A stretch of DNA of 64,000 bases from Palsa-504 sp963808615 (GCA_963808615.1 CAWEGV010000012.1:1641887-1705886), one strand, 5' to 3'. Shown: positions 33,371 through 44,301, counted from the first letter of the stretch. The notes: a model not told the origin generated them from the letters alone. Made by a program: numbers and translations.

Positions 33371-34604
33371 ATGACAGCAGCGGAGCTACAGCGGGCCAGG
33401 ATCGCGGTGCTCGGCCATTTCTTCGTGCTCGGCGCGGCCACGGCGACCTGGGCGGCCCGGCTCCCGGCCATCAAGTCCTCGCTGCACCTCAGCGACGGTG
33501 GCCTGGGGCTGGTGCTGTTCGCGGTGCCCGCGGGCGCCGTGCTGACTCTGGCGATAAGCGGCCGCATCGTCGACAGGTTCGGCGCCGCGCGCGTCATGCG
33601 GATCGCGGGCCTGCTCGTGGCCGCCGCACTCGTCGCCATCGGCCTAGGCCCGGCCACCGGGGACCTGCCCGTGCTCATCGCCGCGCTGGTCTGGTACGGC
33701 GTCATGGCCGGGTTGCTCGACGTGTCGATGAACACGTGCGGGGCCCGCCTGGAAGCTGGCTACGGCCGGCCCATCATGTCCTCGCTGCACGCCGGCTACA
33801 GCATCGCGGGCCTGGCCGGGGCGGGGATCGGCGGGATCTTCGCCTGGCTCGCGCTCGGGCCGCTGCCGACCTTCGCCGCGGTGGCCGTCCCGCTCGCCGT
33901 CCTCGTCCTGCTGGCCGCCCGGTGGGTCGTCCTTCCTCCGGCCGCGGCACACGCGGCGGCCGGCGTCGGCGACCCGCCAGGCCGTTCGCTGCGCCAGATC
34001 TCCGTCGTGATCTGGGTGCTGGGGCTGCTCGCGCTGTGCGGGCAGTTTGGTGAGGGCGCCGCCAGCGACTGGAGCGCCGTCTACCTGCACATCAACCTCG
34101 GCTCGTCGGCCGGCCTGGCCGCGTGCGCGCTGGCCGCTTTCTTCGATCACCATGGCGGCCGGGCGCGTCGCGGGTGATCGCCTAGCGGCCCGGTTCGGGT
34201 CGGTGGCGCTGGTGCGGGCCAGCGGCCTGCTGGCCGGGGCCGGGCTGGCAGCCGGGCTGCTCATCGGCACCCCGGCCGCGGGCATCGCCGGGTTCGCCAT
34301 GCTGGGCCTCGGCCTGGCGGGGATCTTCCCGCAGCTGGTCTCCTCCGCGGCCCGGCTGGATCCCGCCCGCGCCGGGCGCAACATCGGCCGGATCGCGGCA
34401 GTGGCGTACCTGGGATTGCTCGGCGGCCCGGTCGCGATCGGAGCGGCCGCCTCCGGCGTGGGCCTGCGCGACGCGCTGCTCATCCCGGCCGCCCTGGCCG
34501 TGCTGGTCGCCGTCGCGGCCGGCGTGATGCGCTCGCGGCACGATCGCGGCGATGGCGCCACGCCGGCACCCTCGCGCGACCGGGAGCAGACCGCAGCCCG
34601 CTAG
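33371..34604 (+). pseudogene. MFS transporter (YbjJ/FucP-like), broken by a +1 frameshift
   Basis: The first frame encodes seven to eight helices of a major facilitator protein: GAATATWAARLPAIKSSLHL, the SGRIVDRFGAARVMRIAG motif A-like loop, and GLLDVSMNTCGARLEAGYG. It ends at 34177 after a nonsense tail. The missing half (MAAGRVAGDRLAARFGSVAL, then GFAMLGLGLAGIFPQLVSSA and further helices) continues in the next frame to 34604. One extra base near 34137-34145, in a TTTCTT run, is enough to explain it. The substrate is unknown. Together with the RibD-like gene this makes two +1 breaks within 2.1 kb. Confidence 0.8.
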
Positions 34605-34609
34605 CCGGT

Positions 34610-35266
34610 TCAGAACAGCGTGTCCTCCCGCTCAACCCCGCGCATCGCGTCGTAGTCGAGCGTCACGCAGCGGATGCCGCGGTCGGTGGCCAGCACCCGG
34701 GCCTGCGGCCTGATCTCCTGGGCCGCGAACACGCCGTGCACCGGGGCCAGCAGCGGGTCCCGGTTGAGCAGGTCCAGGTACCTGGTGAGCTGCTCCACCC
34801 CGTCGATCTCGCCGCGGCGCTTGATCTCCACGGCCACGCTGTGCCCGGCCTGGTCCCGGCACATCAGGTCGACCGGACCGATCGGGGTCGGGTACTCGCG
34901 GCGCACCAGCCGCCAGCCGTCGCCGAGCAGCCCGAGCTGGACGGCCAGCAGCTCCTGCAGGTGGGCCTCGACGCCGTCCTTGACCAGCCCGGGGTCCTCG
35001 CCGAGCTCGACCGAGGTGTCGCTGACCACCTCGCTGATCGTGATCACCAGCGTCTCGCCGGCCTTGCCGGTGACCGTCCACCGGTCCGGCTCCTCGGTGA
35101 GCTTGCACGGCGGCGACATCCAGTTCAGCGGCTTGTACGAGCCGCCGTCGGAGTGCACGAGCACCGACCCGTCGGCCTTGACGATGAGCAGGCGCAGCGC
35201 GGAGGGCAGGTGGGCGGTGAGCCTGCCCGCGTAGTCGACGCTGCACCTGGCGATGACGAGCCGCAC
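34610..35266 (-). CDS. nucS: Mismatch-specific endonuclease NucS/EndoMS
   Basis: NucS cuts both strands at mismatches and is the main mismatch-repair nuclease of actinobacteria, which lack MutS/MutL. The 218-residue protein has the N-terminal RLVIARCSVDYAGRLTAHLP and a C-terminal RecB-like nuclease with the catalytic set in GPVDLMCRD and VAVEIKRRGEIDGVEQLTRY. The last residues (GVEREDTLF) resemble a beta-clamp-binding tail. GTG 35266 is chosen because homologues start there and TAAAGT lies 8 bases upstream, suggesting leaderless transcription; ATG 35290 is the alternative. Confidence 0.93.
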   Translation of the reverse strand: MRLVIARCSVDYAGRLTAHLPSALRLLIVKADGSVLVHSDGGSYKPLNWMSPPCKLTEEPDRWTVTGKAGETLVITISEVVSDTSVELGEDPGLVKDGVEAHLQELLAVQLGLLGDGWRLVRREYPTPIGPVDLMCRDQAGHSVAVEIKRRGEIDGVEQLTRYLDLLNRDPLLAPVHGVFAAQEIRPQARVLATDRGIRCVTLDYDAMRGVEREDTLF

Positions 35267-35303
35267 GTCGGGTAACTTTACCGCTCGCATAGGCTGGGCC
35301 AGC

Positions 35304-35603
35304 GTGAGCCCGCGCAGGATACGCCGCGAGCGGTCCGGTGCTGCGGCGCCTGCGCCCGGGCCCGAGCGCGTCGAATCCTGGCCCGACGGGGACTGGGTGG
35401 TCCGGCAGGTACCCGGCGCGGCGACCGCGAAGGCGTACCGTTGTCCGGGATGCGACCAGGAGATCGTGCCCGGCACGCCGCACCTGGTGGCCTGGCCCGC
35501 CGACGGCATCAACACCGGCCTCGACGAGCGCAGGCACTGGCACCGGGCGTGCTGGCAGCACCGGCTGCGCCGCGGGCCGGGCGGGGCAAGGAGGACGCCA
35601 TGA
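35304..35603 (+). CDS. Small conserved actinobacterial protein next to nucS
   Basis: The 99-residue protein has a conserved core with YRCPGCDQEIVPGTPHLVAWP followed by DERRHWHRACW, giving Cys, Cys, His and Cys in a zinc-binding-like pattern. It matches the small protein found divergent from nucS in Streptomyces, sometimes labelled ATP/GTP-binding, although no nucleotide motif is visible. Start GTG 35304 lies 8 bases after TAGGCT (35290-35295), again pointing to a leaderless message. It overlaps the next gene by 4 bases (ATGA). Confidence 0.8.
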   Translation: MSPRRIRRERSGAAAPAPGPERVESWPDGDWVVRQVPGAATAKAYRCPGCDQEIVPGTPHLVAWPADGINTGLDERRHWHRACWQHRLRRGPGGARRTP

Positions 35604-36352
35604 CCGGCGGGACACACGGCCGGATCGAGATCAGGCCTGCCACCGTGCTCCCCGCCAAGCGCACCCCGGTCACCCTGCACACCTCCGACGGGCTGCGCCT
35701 GGTCGGCGAGCTGGCGCTGCCCGCGGACTCCGACCCGGTCGCGACGCTGATCTGCCTGCATCCGCTGCCTACCCACGGCGGGATGATGGACAGCCACCTG
35801 CTGCGCAAGGCGGCGTTCCGGCTGCCCGCCCTGGCCGGGCTGGCCGTGCTGCGGTTCAACACCCGGGGGACGACGTCACCGGAGGGGACCAGCGAGGGAG
35901 AGTTCGGCCGCGGAGAGGACGAGCGGTACGACGTGGCCGCCGCCATCGGCTACGCGGCCGAGTCCGGGCTGCCCGGGCTCTGGCTGCTCGGCTGGTCGTT
36001 CGGTACCGAGCTGGCCCTGAAGTGGGGCCTGGACAGCCGGGTCGCGGGCGCCATCTTGCTGTCGCCGCCGCTGCACCGGGCCGGCGACGCCGACCTGGAC
36101 CGGTGGGCGGCATCGGGCCAGCCGCTGCTGGTCCTGGTCCCCGAGCTGGATGACTACCTGCGCCCGGACCAGGCCCGGAGCCGCTTCGCCCGGGTGCCCG
36201 CGGCCGAGGTCGTCGCGGTCGACGGGGCCAGGCATCTGTGGGTCGGCGAGCCCTACGTGCGCATCGCGCTGACCGAGATCGTGCGGCGGGTCAACCCGGC
36301 CGCGCTGGTTCCGCCTACGATGACGCTACCGACACACTGGGAGGAATCGTGA
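35600..36352 (+). CDS. Alpha/beta hydrolase
   Basis: A 250-residue alpha/beta hydrolase. The oxyanion region is LICLHPLPTHGGMMDSHL, and the usual nucleophile elbow G-x-S-x-G appears as LLGWSFGTELALKW, with the Ser in GWSFG. A late Asp (ELDDYLRPDQ) and His (DGARHLWVGE) complete a plausible triad. The substrate is not evident. ATG 35600 overlaps the upstream stop and GGAGG lies close before it; the SDR gene begins in its own stop, so these three genes form one unit. Confidence 0.85.
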   Translation: MTGGTHGRIEIRPATVLPAKRTPVTLHTSDGLRLVGELALPADSDPVATLICLHPLPTHGGMMDSHLLRKAAFRLPALAGLAVLRFNTRGTTSPEGTSEGEFGRGEDERYDVAAAIGYAAESGLPGLWLLGWSFGTELALKWGLDSRVAGAILLSPPLHRAGDADLDRWAASGQPLLVLVPELDDYLRPDQARSRFARVPAAEVVAVDGARHLWVGEPYVRIALTEIVRRVNPAALVPPTMTLPTHWEES

Positions 36353-37113
36353 CCGGGTTTGACCTGACCGGGAAGAAGGCGTTCGTGACCGGCGCGTCCC
36401 GCGGGATCGGCCGGGTCATCGCGATGGCGCTGGCCGCCGCAGGCGCCGACGTGGCCATCGCGGCCCGCAGCTCAGAAGGACTGGCGGAAACCGCGCGCGA
36501 GGTGACCGCCCTGGGCCGCAAGGCCTTCGTGTTCCCGCTCGACGTGACGCGGCAGGAGGATGTCACGGCCGCGGTGAACGAGGCGATCAGGCTGCTCGGG
36601 CAGCTGGACATCGTGGTCAACAACGCGGGCGGCTCGAACTTCATGGTGCCCTTCCTCGACCTGCGCATCTCCGGCTGGGAGAAGGTCATGCGGCTCAACC
36701 TGGACGCGACGATCTACGTCTGCCAGGCGGCCGGGGCGCACATGCGCGAGCGCGGCCGGGGCTCGGTGATCAACGTGGCCTCTGTGGCCGGCCTGTCCGG
36801 GGCGCCGGGCCTGATCCCGTACGGTGCCGCCAAGGCCGGGGTCATCTCGGTGACCAAGACGCTCGCGGTCGAGTGGGCGCCGTCGGGAATCCGGGTCAAC
36901 GCGCTGTGCCCGGGCTGGACCGCGACCGACCTGAACAAGAACCTGTGGGGCGGGCCGGATCAGGGCCAGTCCATCGTGGCCAACGTGCCGATGCGGCGCT
37001 GGGCCCGGCCCGAGGAAATGACGGGTCCCGCGGTGTTCCTGGCCAGCGACGCCTCGTCCTACATGACGGGTCAGGTCCTGGTGGTCGACGGCGGCCAGCT
37101 GGCCACCGCCTGA
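36349..37113 (+). CDS. Short-chain dehydrogenase/reductase (SDR)
   Basis: A 254-residue NAD(P)-dependent oxidoreductase of the classical SDR type: cofactor motif VTGASRGIGRVIAMAL (residues about 13-28), NNAG (about 90), catalytic Ser in INVASVAGLSG, the YGAAKAG motif with the Tyr and Lys, and the C-terminal MTGQVLVVDGG. I start it at GTG 36349 (GAGGAAT just upstream, GTGA overlap with the hydrolase). The exact substrate is unknown; FabG-like and gluconate-dehydrogenase-like enzymes share these motifs. Confidence 0.9.
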   Translation: MTGFDLTGKKAFVTGASRGIGRVIAMALAAAGADVAIAARSSEGLAETAREVTALGRKAFVFPLDVTRQEDVTAAVNEAIRLLGQLDIVVNNAGGSNFMVPFLDLRISGWEKVMRLNLDATIYVCQAAGAHMRERGRGSVINVASVAGLSGAPGLIPYGAAKAGVISVTKTLAVEWAPSGIRVNALCPGWTATDLNKNLWGGPDQGQSIVANVPMRRWARPEEMTGPAVFLASDASSYMTGQVLVVDGGQLATA

Positions 37114-37118
37114 CCGCG

Positions 37119-37200
37119 ACCCGTCTGACCGCGACCAGGCCGACCGCGCCCGACCGCGACCAGGCCGACCGCGCCCGACCCGCGACCAGGCCGACCGCCC
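37119..37200. repeat. Tandem repeat between the SDR gene and the DUF1345-like gene
   Basis: About three imperfect copies of a 25-base unit containing ACCGCGACCAGGCCGACCGC fill the space between the convergent gene ends. No gene or clear terminator is seen besides. Confidence 0.75.
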
Positions 37201-37211
37201 CGTCCTGACCT

Positions 37212-38123
37212 CTACTTGAAGATGTTGACCGCGCGGGCCACGACCAGGGCGACGGTCACGATCGAGACGGCGGACTGCACGGCCATGGCCAGCTTGGCCC
37301 AGCGAGTCAGCGGCATGACGTCGGTGGGACTGAACGCCGCGGCGTTGGTGAACGACAGGTAGCCGTAGTCGCCGAACGCAGGCTCCCAGTCCGGCGGGGC
37401 CATCTGCGGGCTCGTCATCTGCACGAACTGGAAGTCCGGGTAGCTGCGGGTGGCGTTGGCCCGGGCCACCGGGCCACCACGGTCGAACTCCCAGTACCAC
37501 AGGGCGAACACGATGACGTTGGTGAGCCAGATGGCCGCGCCGGTGACCAGCAGCGGCCCGGCGTTTTCCCCCTCGGTGCCCTGTACCAGCCCTACCGCCA
37601 GCCTGGCCACGGAAAACGCGTTGGCCAGGCTGAGCATCCCGACCAGGAACAGGCTCAGCATCCGGATCGCCCGCGACTGCCGGTTGATGCGGTGCGGGTT
37701 AGCCACCACCAGCACTATCAGCAGCAGCCCTTCCACCGTGGGCAGCAGCCAGACCGGGTGCACCAGGACCAGCCGGTCGGGCAGCGGGAACTGCAGCCCG
37801 ATCGCGGCCAGCACGGCCAGGGTGGGCTGCCAGCGTGCCTCGCCCTCGGTGGGGCGTCTCCAGGCCGGCACCAGGCTTGGCCGGCCCGCGCCCGTATCGG
37901 TGCCGAGCGGGTGCGCCACCCTGCCTTCGAGTACGTCCAGCCGGGCGTGCAGCGCACGGATGCCCTCCAGGATCAGCCTGCCGTCAGCAGCCCGCTCACC
38001 CTGCCCGTCCTGCGTCCCGGTTGGCCCGTCACCGGCCCGGTCCGGCCGGGCGGGCTCGTCGTCTTGGCGCGTTTGCGGCATAGCATCAGTGTGGCCGGCC
38101 GGGCCCACCAGCCGGCGCCGCAT
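37212..38123 (-). CDS. DUF1345-like membrane protein
   Basis: A 303-residue protein with a polar N-terminus (about 90 residues, including a helix LILEGIRALHARLDVLEGRV) and five hydrophobic helices. The last segments, YGYLSFTNAAAFSPTDVMP and a final helix ending in VVARAVNIFK, resemble the conserved end of DUF1345 and ion-channel-like membrane proteins. Function unknown. The start may instead be the internal ATG at 38081 (MPQTRQDDEPARP); neither has a strong ribosome site. Confidence 0.7.
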   Translation of the reverse strand: MRRRLVGPAGHTDAMPQTRQDDEPARPDRAGDGPTGTQDGQGERAADGRLILEGIRALHARLDVLEGRVAHPLGTDTGAGRPSLVPAWRRPTEGEARWQPTLAVLAAIGLQFPLPDRLVLVHPVWLLPTVEGLLLIVLVVANPHRINRQSRAIRMLSLFLVGMLSLANAFSVARLAVGLVQGTEGENAGPLLVTGAAIWLTNVIVFALWYWEFDRGGPVARANATRSYPDFQFVQMTSPQMAPPDWEPAFGDYGYLSFTNAAAFSPTDVMPLTRWAKLAMAVQSAVSIVTVALVVARAVNIFK

Positions 38124-38173
38124 TGGCCGCGTCCGGGCGGGTAGGCCAGGGCCGTGATGGAGAGGAGCTGACG

Positions 38174-38662
38174 ATGCCAGACGAGACCCGTCATGAGTCC
38201 GCCGACCTTGAGGACTATGACGTGCAGGAACCGGCTGACTCGCTGATCGAAGATCCCGGGTATGACCCGCTGGACCGGGGCGTCGCCCCGCCGGAGCGAT
38301 GGTCGGCCGGGATGAGGTACGGCGTTACGGCCGAGGAGCAGGAGGAAGGGGAGTCGCTGGACCAGCTCCTGGCCCAGGAGGAGCCGGACAGCGCCCTGGA
38401 CTTCACCGATGATGAGCCCGAGGATGTCGAGGACGTCGAACAGGACGAGGACGCAGGGGACGAGGACGTGGACGGGCTCCTGCTCGACGACGGCCCGGAT
38501 CCCCGGGCGGGCCGGCTGGTGGCCGAGGACGAAGGCGCGCACCCCGACGAGGAAACCGACCTGGTCGCCACCGACGTCGGGATCGCCGGAGGCGCGGCGA
38601 CCGCCGAGGAGGCGGGCATGCACGTCGTGACCGAAGACGACTACGACATCCGCCCCGAGTGA
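38174..38662 (+). CDS. DUF5709 acidic protein
   Basis: This 162-residue, very acidic protein shows the DUF5709 pattern: PGYDPLDRGVAPPERWSAGM, then TAEEQEEGESLDQLLAQEEPD, and a C-terminal GGAATAEEAGMHVV. No enzyme motif is present; it is probably flexible and cytosolic. GGAGAGGAGC lies about 7 bases before ATG 38174. Its stop falls within the first unit of a 38-bp tandem repeat. Confidence 0.85.
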   Translation: MPDETRHESADLEDYDVQEPADSLIEDPGYDPLDRGVAPPERWSAGMRYGVTAEEQEEGESLDQLLAQEEPDSALDFTDDEPEDVEDVEQDEDAGDEDVDGLLLDDGPDPRAGRLVAEDEGAHPDEETDLVATDVGIAGGAATAEEAGMHVVTEDDYDIRPE

Positions 38663-38762
38663 GGCGCCGCTGTCCGGGCTGGCTACTTTGGTCCGAGTGA
38701 GGCGCCGCTGTCCGGGCTGGCTACTTTGGTCCGAGTGAGGCGCCGCTGTCCGGGCTGGCTAC
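38657..38762. repeat. 38-bp tandem repeat over the convergent ends of the DUF5709 gene and glgB
   Basis: Units at 38657-38694 and 38695-38732 are identical and a third partial unit follows. Each contains GTGAGGCGCCGCTGTCCGGG and, read on the other strand, an ACCAAAGTAG stop. Because 38 is not a multiple of 3, the duplication changes which copy supplies the glgB stop and adds about 20 residues (ending in SGASLGPK) to GlgB. Confidence 0.85.
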
Positions 38763-40998
38763 CTTCCGGCGTGTCCGGCGTCAGCCAGAGCACGCCCAGC
38801 GGCGGCAGGGCGATGCGGGTCGAGGCGGGCTGGCCGTGCCAGGGCTCGGCCGCGGCCTCCACGCCGCCCAGGTTGCCGACGCCGCTGCCGCCGTACACGA
38901 TCGCGTCGGTGTTGAGGATCTCGCGCCACCGGCCGGCCTGGGGCAGGCCGATCCGGTAGTCGAGGTGGGGAACCGCGGAGAAGTTGGCCAGGCACGCGAC
39001 CGCCCCGGACGGCGCCGGCCGCTCGCCTGAGGTCCCTGGGTCCTCCGAATCCTCGGCACCCTCGCCGGAGGGCGGGGCTGGGAAGCGAAGGAAGGACAGC
39101 ACGTTGCCCAGGGCGTCGTTGGCGTCGATCCAGCTGAACCCCGCCTGCGAGGAGTCCAGTTCCCATAGCGCCGGGGTCCGCCGGTAGATGGCGTTCAGGT
39201 CCCTGGACAGCTGTTGGGCGCCCCGGTGGATGTCGTAGTCGAGCAACCACCAGTCGAGCCCGTTGTCGGCTGACCACTCGCTCCATTGCCCGAACTCGCC
39301 CCCCATGAACAGCAGTTGCTTGCCGGGGTGCGCCCACATGTAGGCCAGCAGCGCGCGCAGGTTGGCGAAGCGCCGCCATTCGTCGCCGGGCATCTTGCCC
39401 AGCAGCGAGCCCTTCCCGTGCACCACCTCGTCGTGCGACAGGGGCAGGACGAAGTTCTCCGTGTATGCGTACAGCAGCGAGAACGTCATCTCGTTGTGGT
39501 GGTACTGGCGGTGGATGGGGTCCAGGTGCAGGTAGTTGAGCGTGTCGTGCATCCAGCCCATGTTCCACTTGAGGCCGAAGCCCAGGCCGCCCAGGTACAC
39601 CGGCCGGGAAACCCCCGGCCAGGAGGTGGACTCCTCGGCGATCATCGAGATGCCGGGCACGCGCTTGTAACAGGTGGCGTTGGCCTCCTGGAGGAACGAG
39701 ATGGCGTCCAGGTTCTCCCGGCCGCCGAACTCGTTGGGCGTCCACTCGCCCGCCTGGCGCGAGTAGTCCAGGTACAGCATGGACGCGACCGCGTCGACCC
39801 GAAGCCCGTCGATGTGGTATTCCTCCAGCCAGTAGACCGCGTTGGCCACCAGGAAGTTGCGGACCTCGGCCCGGCCGTAGTTGAAGATGAGCGTGCCCCA
39901 GTCGGGGTGCGCGCCGCGCCGCGGGTCGGGGTGCTCGTACAGCGGCGTGCCGTCGAACCGCGCCAGCGCCCACTCGTCCCGCGGGAAGTGCGCGGGCACC
40001 CAGTCCAGCAGCACACCGATCCCGGCCTGGTGCAGCGCGTCGACCAGGTAGCGGAAGTCATCCGGGTCGCCGAACCGCGCCGTGGGAGCGTAGTAGGAGG
40101 TGACCTGGTATCCCCACGAGCCGCCGAACGGATGCTCGGCCACGGGCAGGAACTCCACGTGGGTGAAGCCGAGGTCGGTGAGGTAGTCGACCAGTTCGGT
40201 GGCCAGCTGCCGGTAGGAAAGCCCGAGCCGCCACGAGCCCAGGTGCACCTCGTAGATGCTCATCGGCTCGCGTACCGGCTGCCGGCTGGCCCGCGCCGCC
40301 ATCCATTCCGCGTCCTCCCAGGCGTGCCGGGAGGTGAACACCACCGACGCCGTGGCGGGCGGCTGCTCGGCCGCGGCCGCGAGCGGGTCCGCCTTTTCCC
40401 GCCATACCCCGTCCCAGCCGCACACCGCGTACTTGTACCGGGCGCCGTCGGCCACGCCGGGGATGAACAGCTCCCACACGCCGGAGTTGCCCAGCGAGCG
40501 CATCGGGAACGTCCGGCCGTCCCAGTAATTGAAGTCGCCGGACACCCGGACCCCGAGGGCGTTGGGCGCCCAGACCGCGAAGGACGTCCCGGTGACCTGG
40601 CCGACCTCGCGGACGTGCGCGCCGAGCACGCGCCATAGCTCCTCGTGCCTGCCCTCCGCGATCAGGTGCAGGTCGAACTCGCCGAGCACCGGCAGGAAGC
40701 GGTACGGGTCCTCGGCGACCGCCTCGTCCGGCTGCTCGCCCGGATATACGGTGGCGAGCCGGTAGTCCGCCACCTTTTCCTCAGGGAGGGTGGCCGTGAA
40801 CAGGCCCTGGTACAGATGCGTCATGGCAAATGTGCGGCCGTCGTCGAGGATCACGGTCACCGAGGTGGCCAGCGGCCGGAGCGCCCGCACCACGACGCCC
40901 TCGGGTCCGGGATGGGCGCCCAGGATCGAGTGCGGGTCATGGTGATGCCCGGCGACCAGCCGATCGATCTCGCCCCGGCTGAGCTCGGTCTCCGTCAT
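38683..40998 (-). CDS. glgB: 1,4-alpha-glucan branching enzyme
   Basis: Makes alpha-1,6 branches in glycogen-like glucan. The 771-residue GH13 enzyme has an N-terminal CBM48-like domain (about 110-210), catalytic nucleophile in HIDGLRVDAVASML, the acid Glu in SMIAEESTSWPGV, and PLSHDEVVHGKGSL. Two oddities are seen: a 25-residue insert rich in Gly, Glu, Ser and Pro in the C-terminal beta domain (about 665-690, SFLRFPAPPSGEG), and a 20-residue tail added by the 38-bp repeat. It lies 12 bases downstream of mak in the GlgE-pathway operon. Confidence 0.95.
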   Translation of the reverse strand: MTETELSRGEIDRLVAGHHHDPHSILGAHPGPEGVVVRALRPLATSVTVILDDGRTFAMTHLYQGLFTATLPEEKVADYRLATVYPGEQPDEAVAEDPYRFLPVLGEFDLHLIAEGRHEELWRVLGAHVREVGQVTGTSFAVWAPNALGVRVSGDFNYWDGRTFPMRSLGNSGVWELFIPGVADGARYKYAVCGWDGVWREKADPLAAAAEQPPATASVVFTSRHAWEDAEWMAARASRQPVREPMSIYEVHLGSWRLGLSYRQLATELVDYLTDLGFTHVEFLPVAEHPFGGSWGYQVTSYYAPTARFGDPDDFRYLVDALHQAGIGVLLDWVPAHFPRDEWALARFDGTPLYEHPDPRRGAHPDWGTLIFNYGRAEVRNFLVANAVYWLEEYHIDGLRVDAVASMLYLDYSRQAGEWTPNEFGGRENLDAISFLQEANATCYKRVPGISMIAEESTSWPGVSRPVYLGGLGFGLKWNMGWMHDTLNYLHLDPIHRQYHHNEMTFSLLYAYTENFVLPLSHDEVVHGKGSLLGKMPGDEWRRFANLRALLAYMWAHPGKQLLFMGGEFGQWSEWSADNGLDWWLLDYDIHRGAQQLSRDLNAIYRRTPALWELDSSQAGFSWIDANDALGNVLSFLRFPAPPSGEGAEDSEDPGTSGERPAPSGAVACLANFSAVPHLDYRIGLPQAGRWREILNTDAIVYGGSGVGNLGGVEAAAEPWHGQPASTRIALPPLGVLWLTPDTPEGSQPGQRRLTRTKVASPDSGASLGPK

Positions 40999-41010
40999 GT
41001 CTGCTTACCC

Positions 41011-42399
41011 TCAAATCTCGGCTAGGGAGTCCAGGGGGATGGCCATCCAGGTCGGCCGGTTCCTCGACTCGTAGAGGACCTCGTAGATCGCCTTGTCCAG
41101 CAGCAGGGCGCGGAGCAGCACCGAGTTGCGGGCCGGATTGAGGCCGCCGGCCGCGGCGTAGCCCGCGCAGAACGCGTCGGCGTTGCGCCGGATCCACTCG
41201 CTGGCCACCGGGGCCAGGCGTTCCCGCTCCGGGTGCGTGATCAGCTGGTACCTGGCCGCGTAGTCGAACGAGCGGAGCATGCCGGCCACGTCGCGCAGCG
41301 GCGAGGAGCGGGCGCGGCGCTGGGCCAGCGGGCTGGCGGGCTCGCCCTCGAAGTCGAGGACCACCCAGCCGGTCTGGGTCCGCATCACCTGGCCCAGGTG
41401 ATAGTCGCCGTGCACCCGCTGGGCCGGGACCGGCTCGGTCAGCTTGGCCAGGCGGGAGAAGGCGTCGCCGATCATGTCGGCGTACCTGGCTAGCTCGGGA
41501 ACGGCCGCTGCGGCCATGTCGAGCCGCCGGAACATCTGCTCGGCCAGCTCGCGGAGGGCCTCGGGCTCGAGCTCGGAGGGGCCGAACGCATCGGCCAGGG
41601 CCGCGTGCACCTGGGCGGTCGCCACGCCCAGCCGCTCGGCTTCGCCTGCGAAGTCGCCGCCCGCCTCGGCCGCGTGGGTGCCGGCCGCCGCGTACAGGTC
41701 GCGCACGCTGGTCACCGCCAGGGACCAGCCGTCCGAGGCTGCCCGCAGGTAACGGGACAAGATGGCCAGGATCGTCGTCGCGCCCTCCATCCTGGTCTCG
41801 ATCCAGCCGTACGGCTCCGCCACGTGCGTCGAGCCCCGCTCGGCCAGGGCCGAGGCGACCTCCAGGTCCGGGTTCGGGCCCGGGGCGACCCGGCGGAACA
41901 CCTTGAAGATGGCCGAATCGCCGAACACCAGGCTGGTGTTGCTCTGCTCCCCGGTGAGCACCAGGCTGTCCAGCCCTCTCTCGTCCCGGAAGGCCCCGTG
42001 AGCCGCGGCGCCCTCCGGGCCGCCGGTGGCCCAGGGCAGTTCGGCCCGCGGGATGCGGCAGAACCGCAGTGCCCCGACGGTCCGGTCGGCCACGATCGCG
42101 TCCAGCAGCGTCCGGGTCAGGTCGCTGTCGTGCAGGCCATCGTAGACCTGCAGCCCCGCGTGCGATCCGATGCTGGCGTGCCGCAGCCGCGCGGGCAGCC
42201 TGGCGCGCAGGCCGATGAACAGCTGGTAGCAATCGGAGGTCGCGCCGTGCGAGATGGTGACCATCAGGTGCCGCAGGCCGGGGTCGCCGGGGATGATCTC
42301 GGTATCGGCCACCACCGCGAGGTCATGCACGGTGCGACCCTTGCCCGCGAACCACCGCTGCTTGACCAGCCACGCAGCCAGCACGTCTTCGAAGGTCAT
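41011..42399 (-). CDS. mak: Maltokinase
   Basis: Phosphorylates maltose with ATP to maltose-1-phosphate, the donor for GlgE. The 462-residue protein has the maltokinase N-terminal cap (AAWLVKQRWFAGKGR) and an aminoglycoside-phosphotransferase-like fold with the catalytic Asp in QRVHGDYHLGQVM and the metal-binding DFEGEP. It lies between treS (upstream) and glgB (downstream). In mycobacteria TreS and Mak form a complex; here they are separate genes divided by repeat copy E. Confidence 0.95.
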   Translation of the reverse strand: MTFEDVLAAWLVKQRWFAGKGRTVHDLAVVADTEIIPGDPGLRHLMVTISHGATSDCYQLFIGLRARLPARLRHASIGSHAGLQVYDGLHDSDLTRTLLDAIVADRTVGALRFCRIPRAELPWATGGPEGAAAHGAFRDERGLDSLVLTGEQSNTSLVFGDSAIFKVFRRVAPGPNPDLEVASALAERGSTHVAEPYGWIETRMEGATTILAILSRYLRAASDGWSLAVTSVRDLYAAAGTHAAEAGGDFAGEAERLGVATAQVHAALADAFGPSELEPEALRELAEQMFRRLDMAAAAVPELARYADMIGDAFSRLAKLTEPVPAQRVHGDYHLGQVMRTQTGWVVLDFEGEPASPLAQRRARSSPLRDVAGMLRSFDYAARYQLITHPERERLAPVASEWIRRNADAFCAGYAAAGGLNPARNSVLLRALLLDKAIYEVLYESRNRPTWMAIPLDSLAEI

Positions 42400-42412
42400 G
42401 TCCCTGCCCTAC

Positions 42413-42496
42413 CCCCTCCCCCCGCAGGCATGCGGCCAGCACGCCAGGGCCGGCCTGCGGGGGGCCTAGGGGGGCCGTCCCCCCTGGCTGGCACCG
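42413..42496 (-). repeat. G-run/C-run repeat copy E between treS and mak, with strong hairpin
   Basis: It contains a perfect 12-bp inverted repeat, CCCCCCGCAGGC (42418-42429) and GCCTGCGGGGGG (42453-42464), and then CCTAGGGGGGCCGTCCCCCC, the complement of the shared GGGGGGACGG core. It lies in the 114-bp gap of the treS-mak transcript and may attenuate or stabilise the message. Confidence 0.75.
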
Positions 42497-42513
42497 CGGG
42501 CGATGGCATGGCG

Positions 42514-44301
<1,788 letters not shown>

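Noticed and set aside
36714..36938. Short antisense frames within the SDR and other genes.
   Set aside because: They are mirror frames of conserved coding sequence with no independent support.
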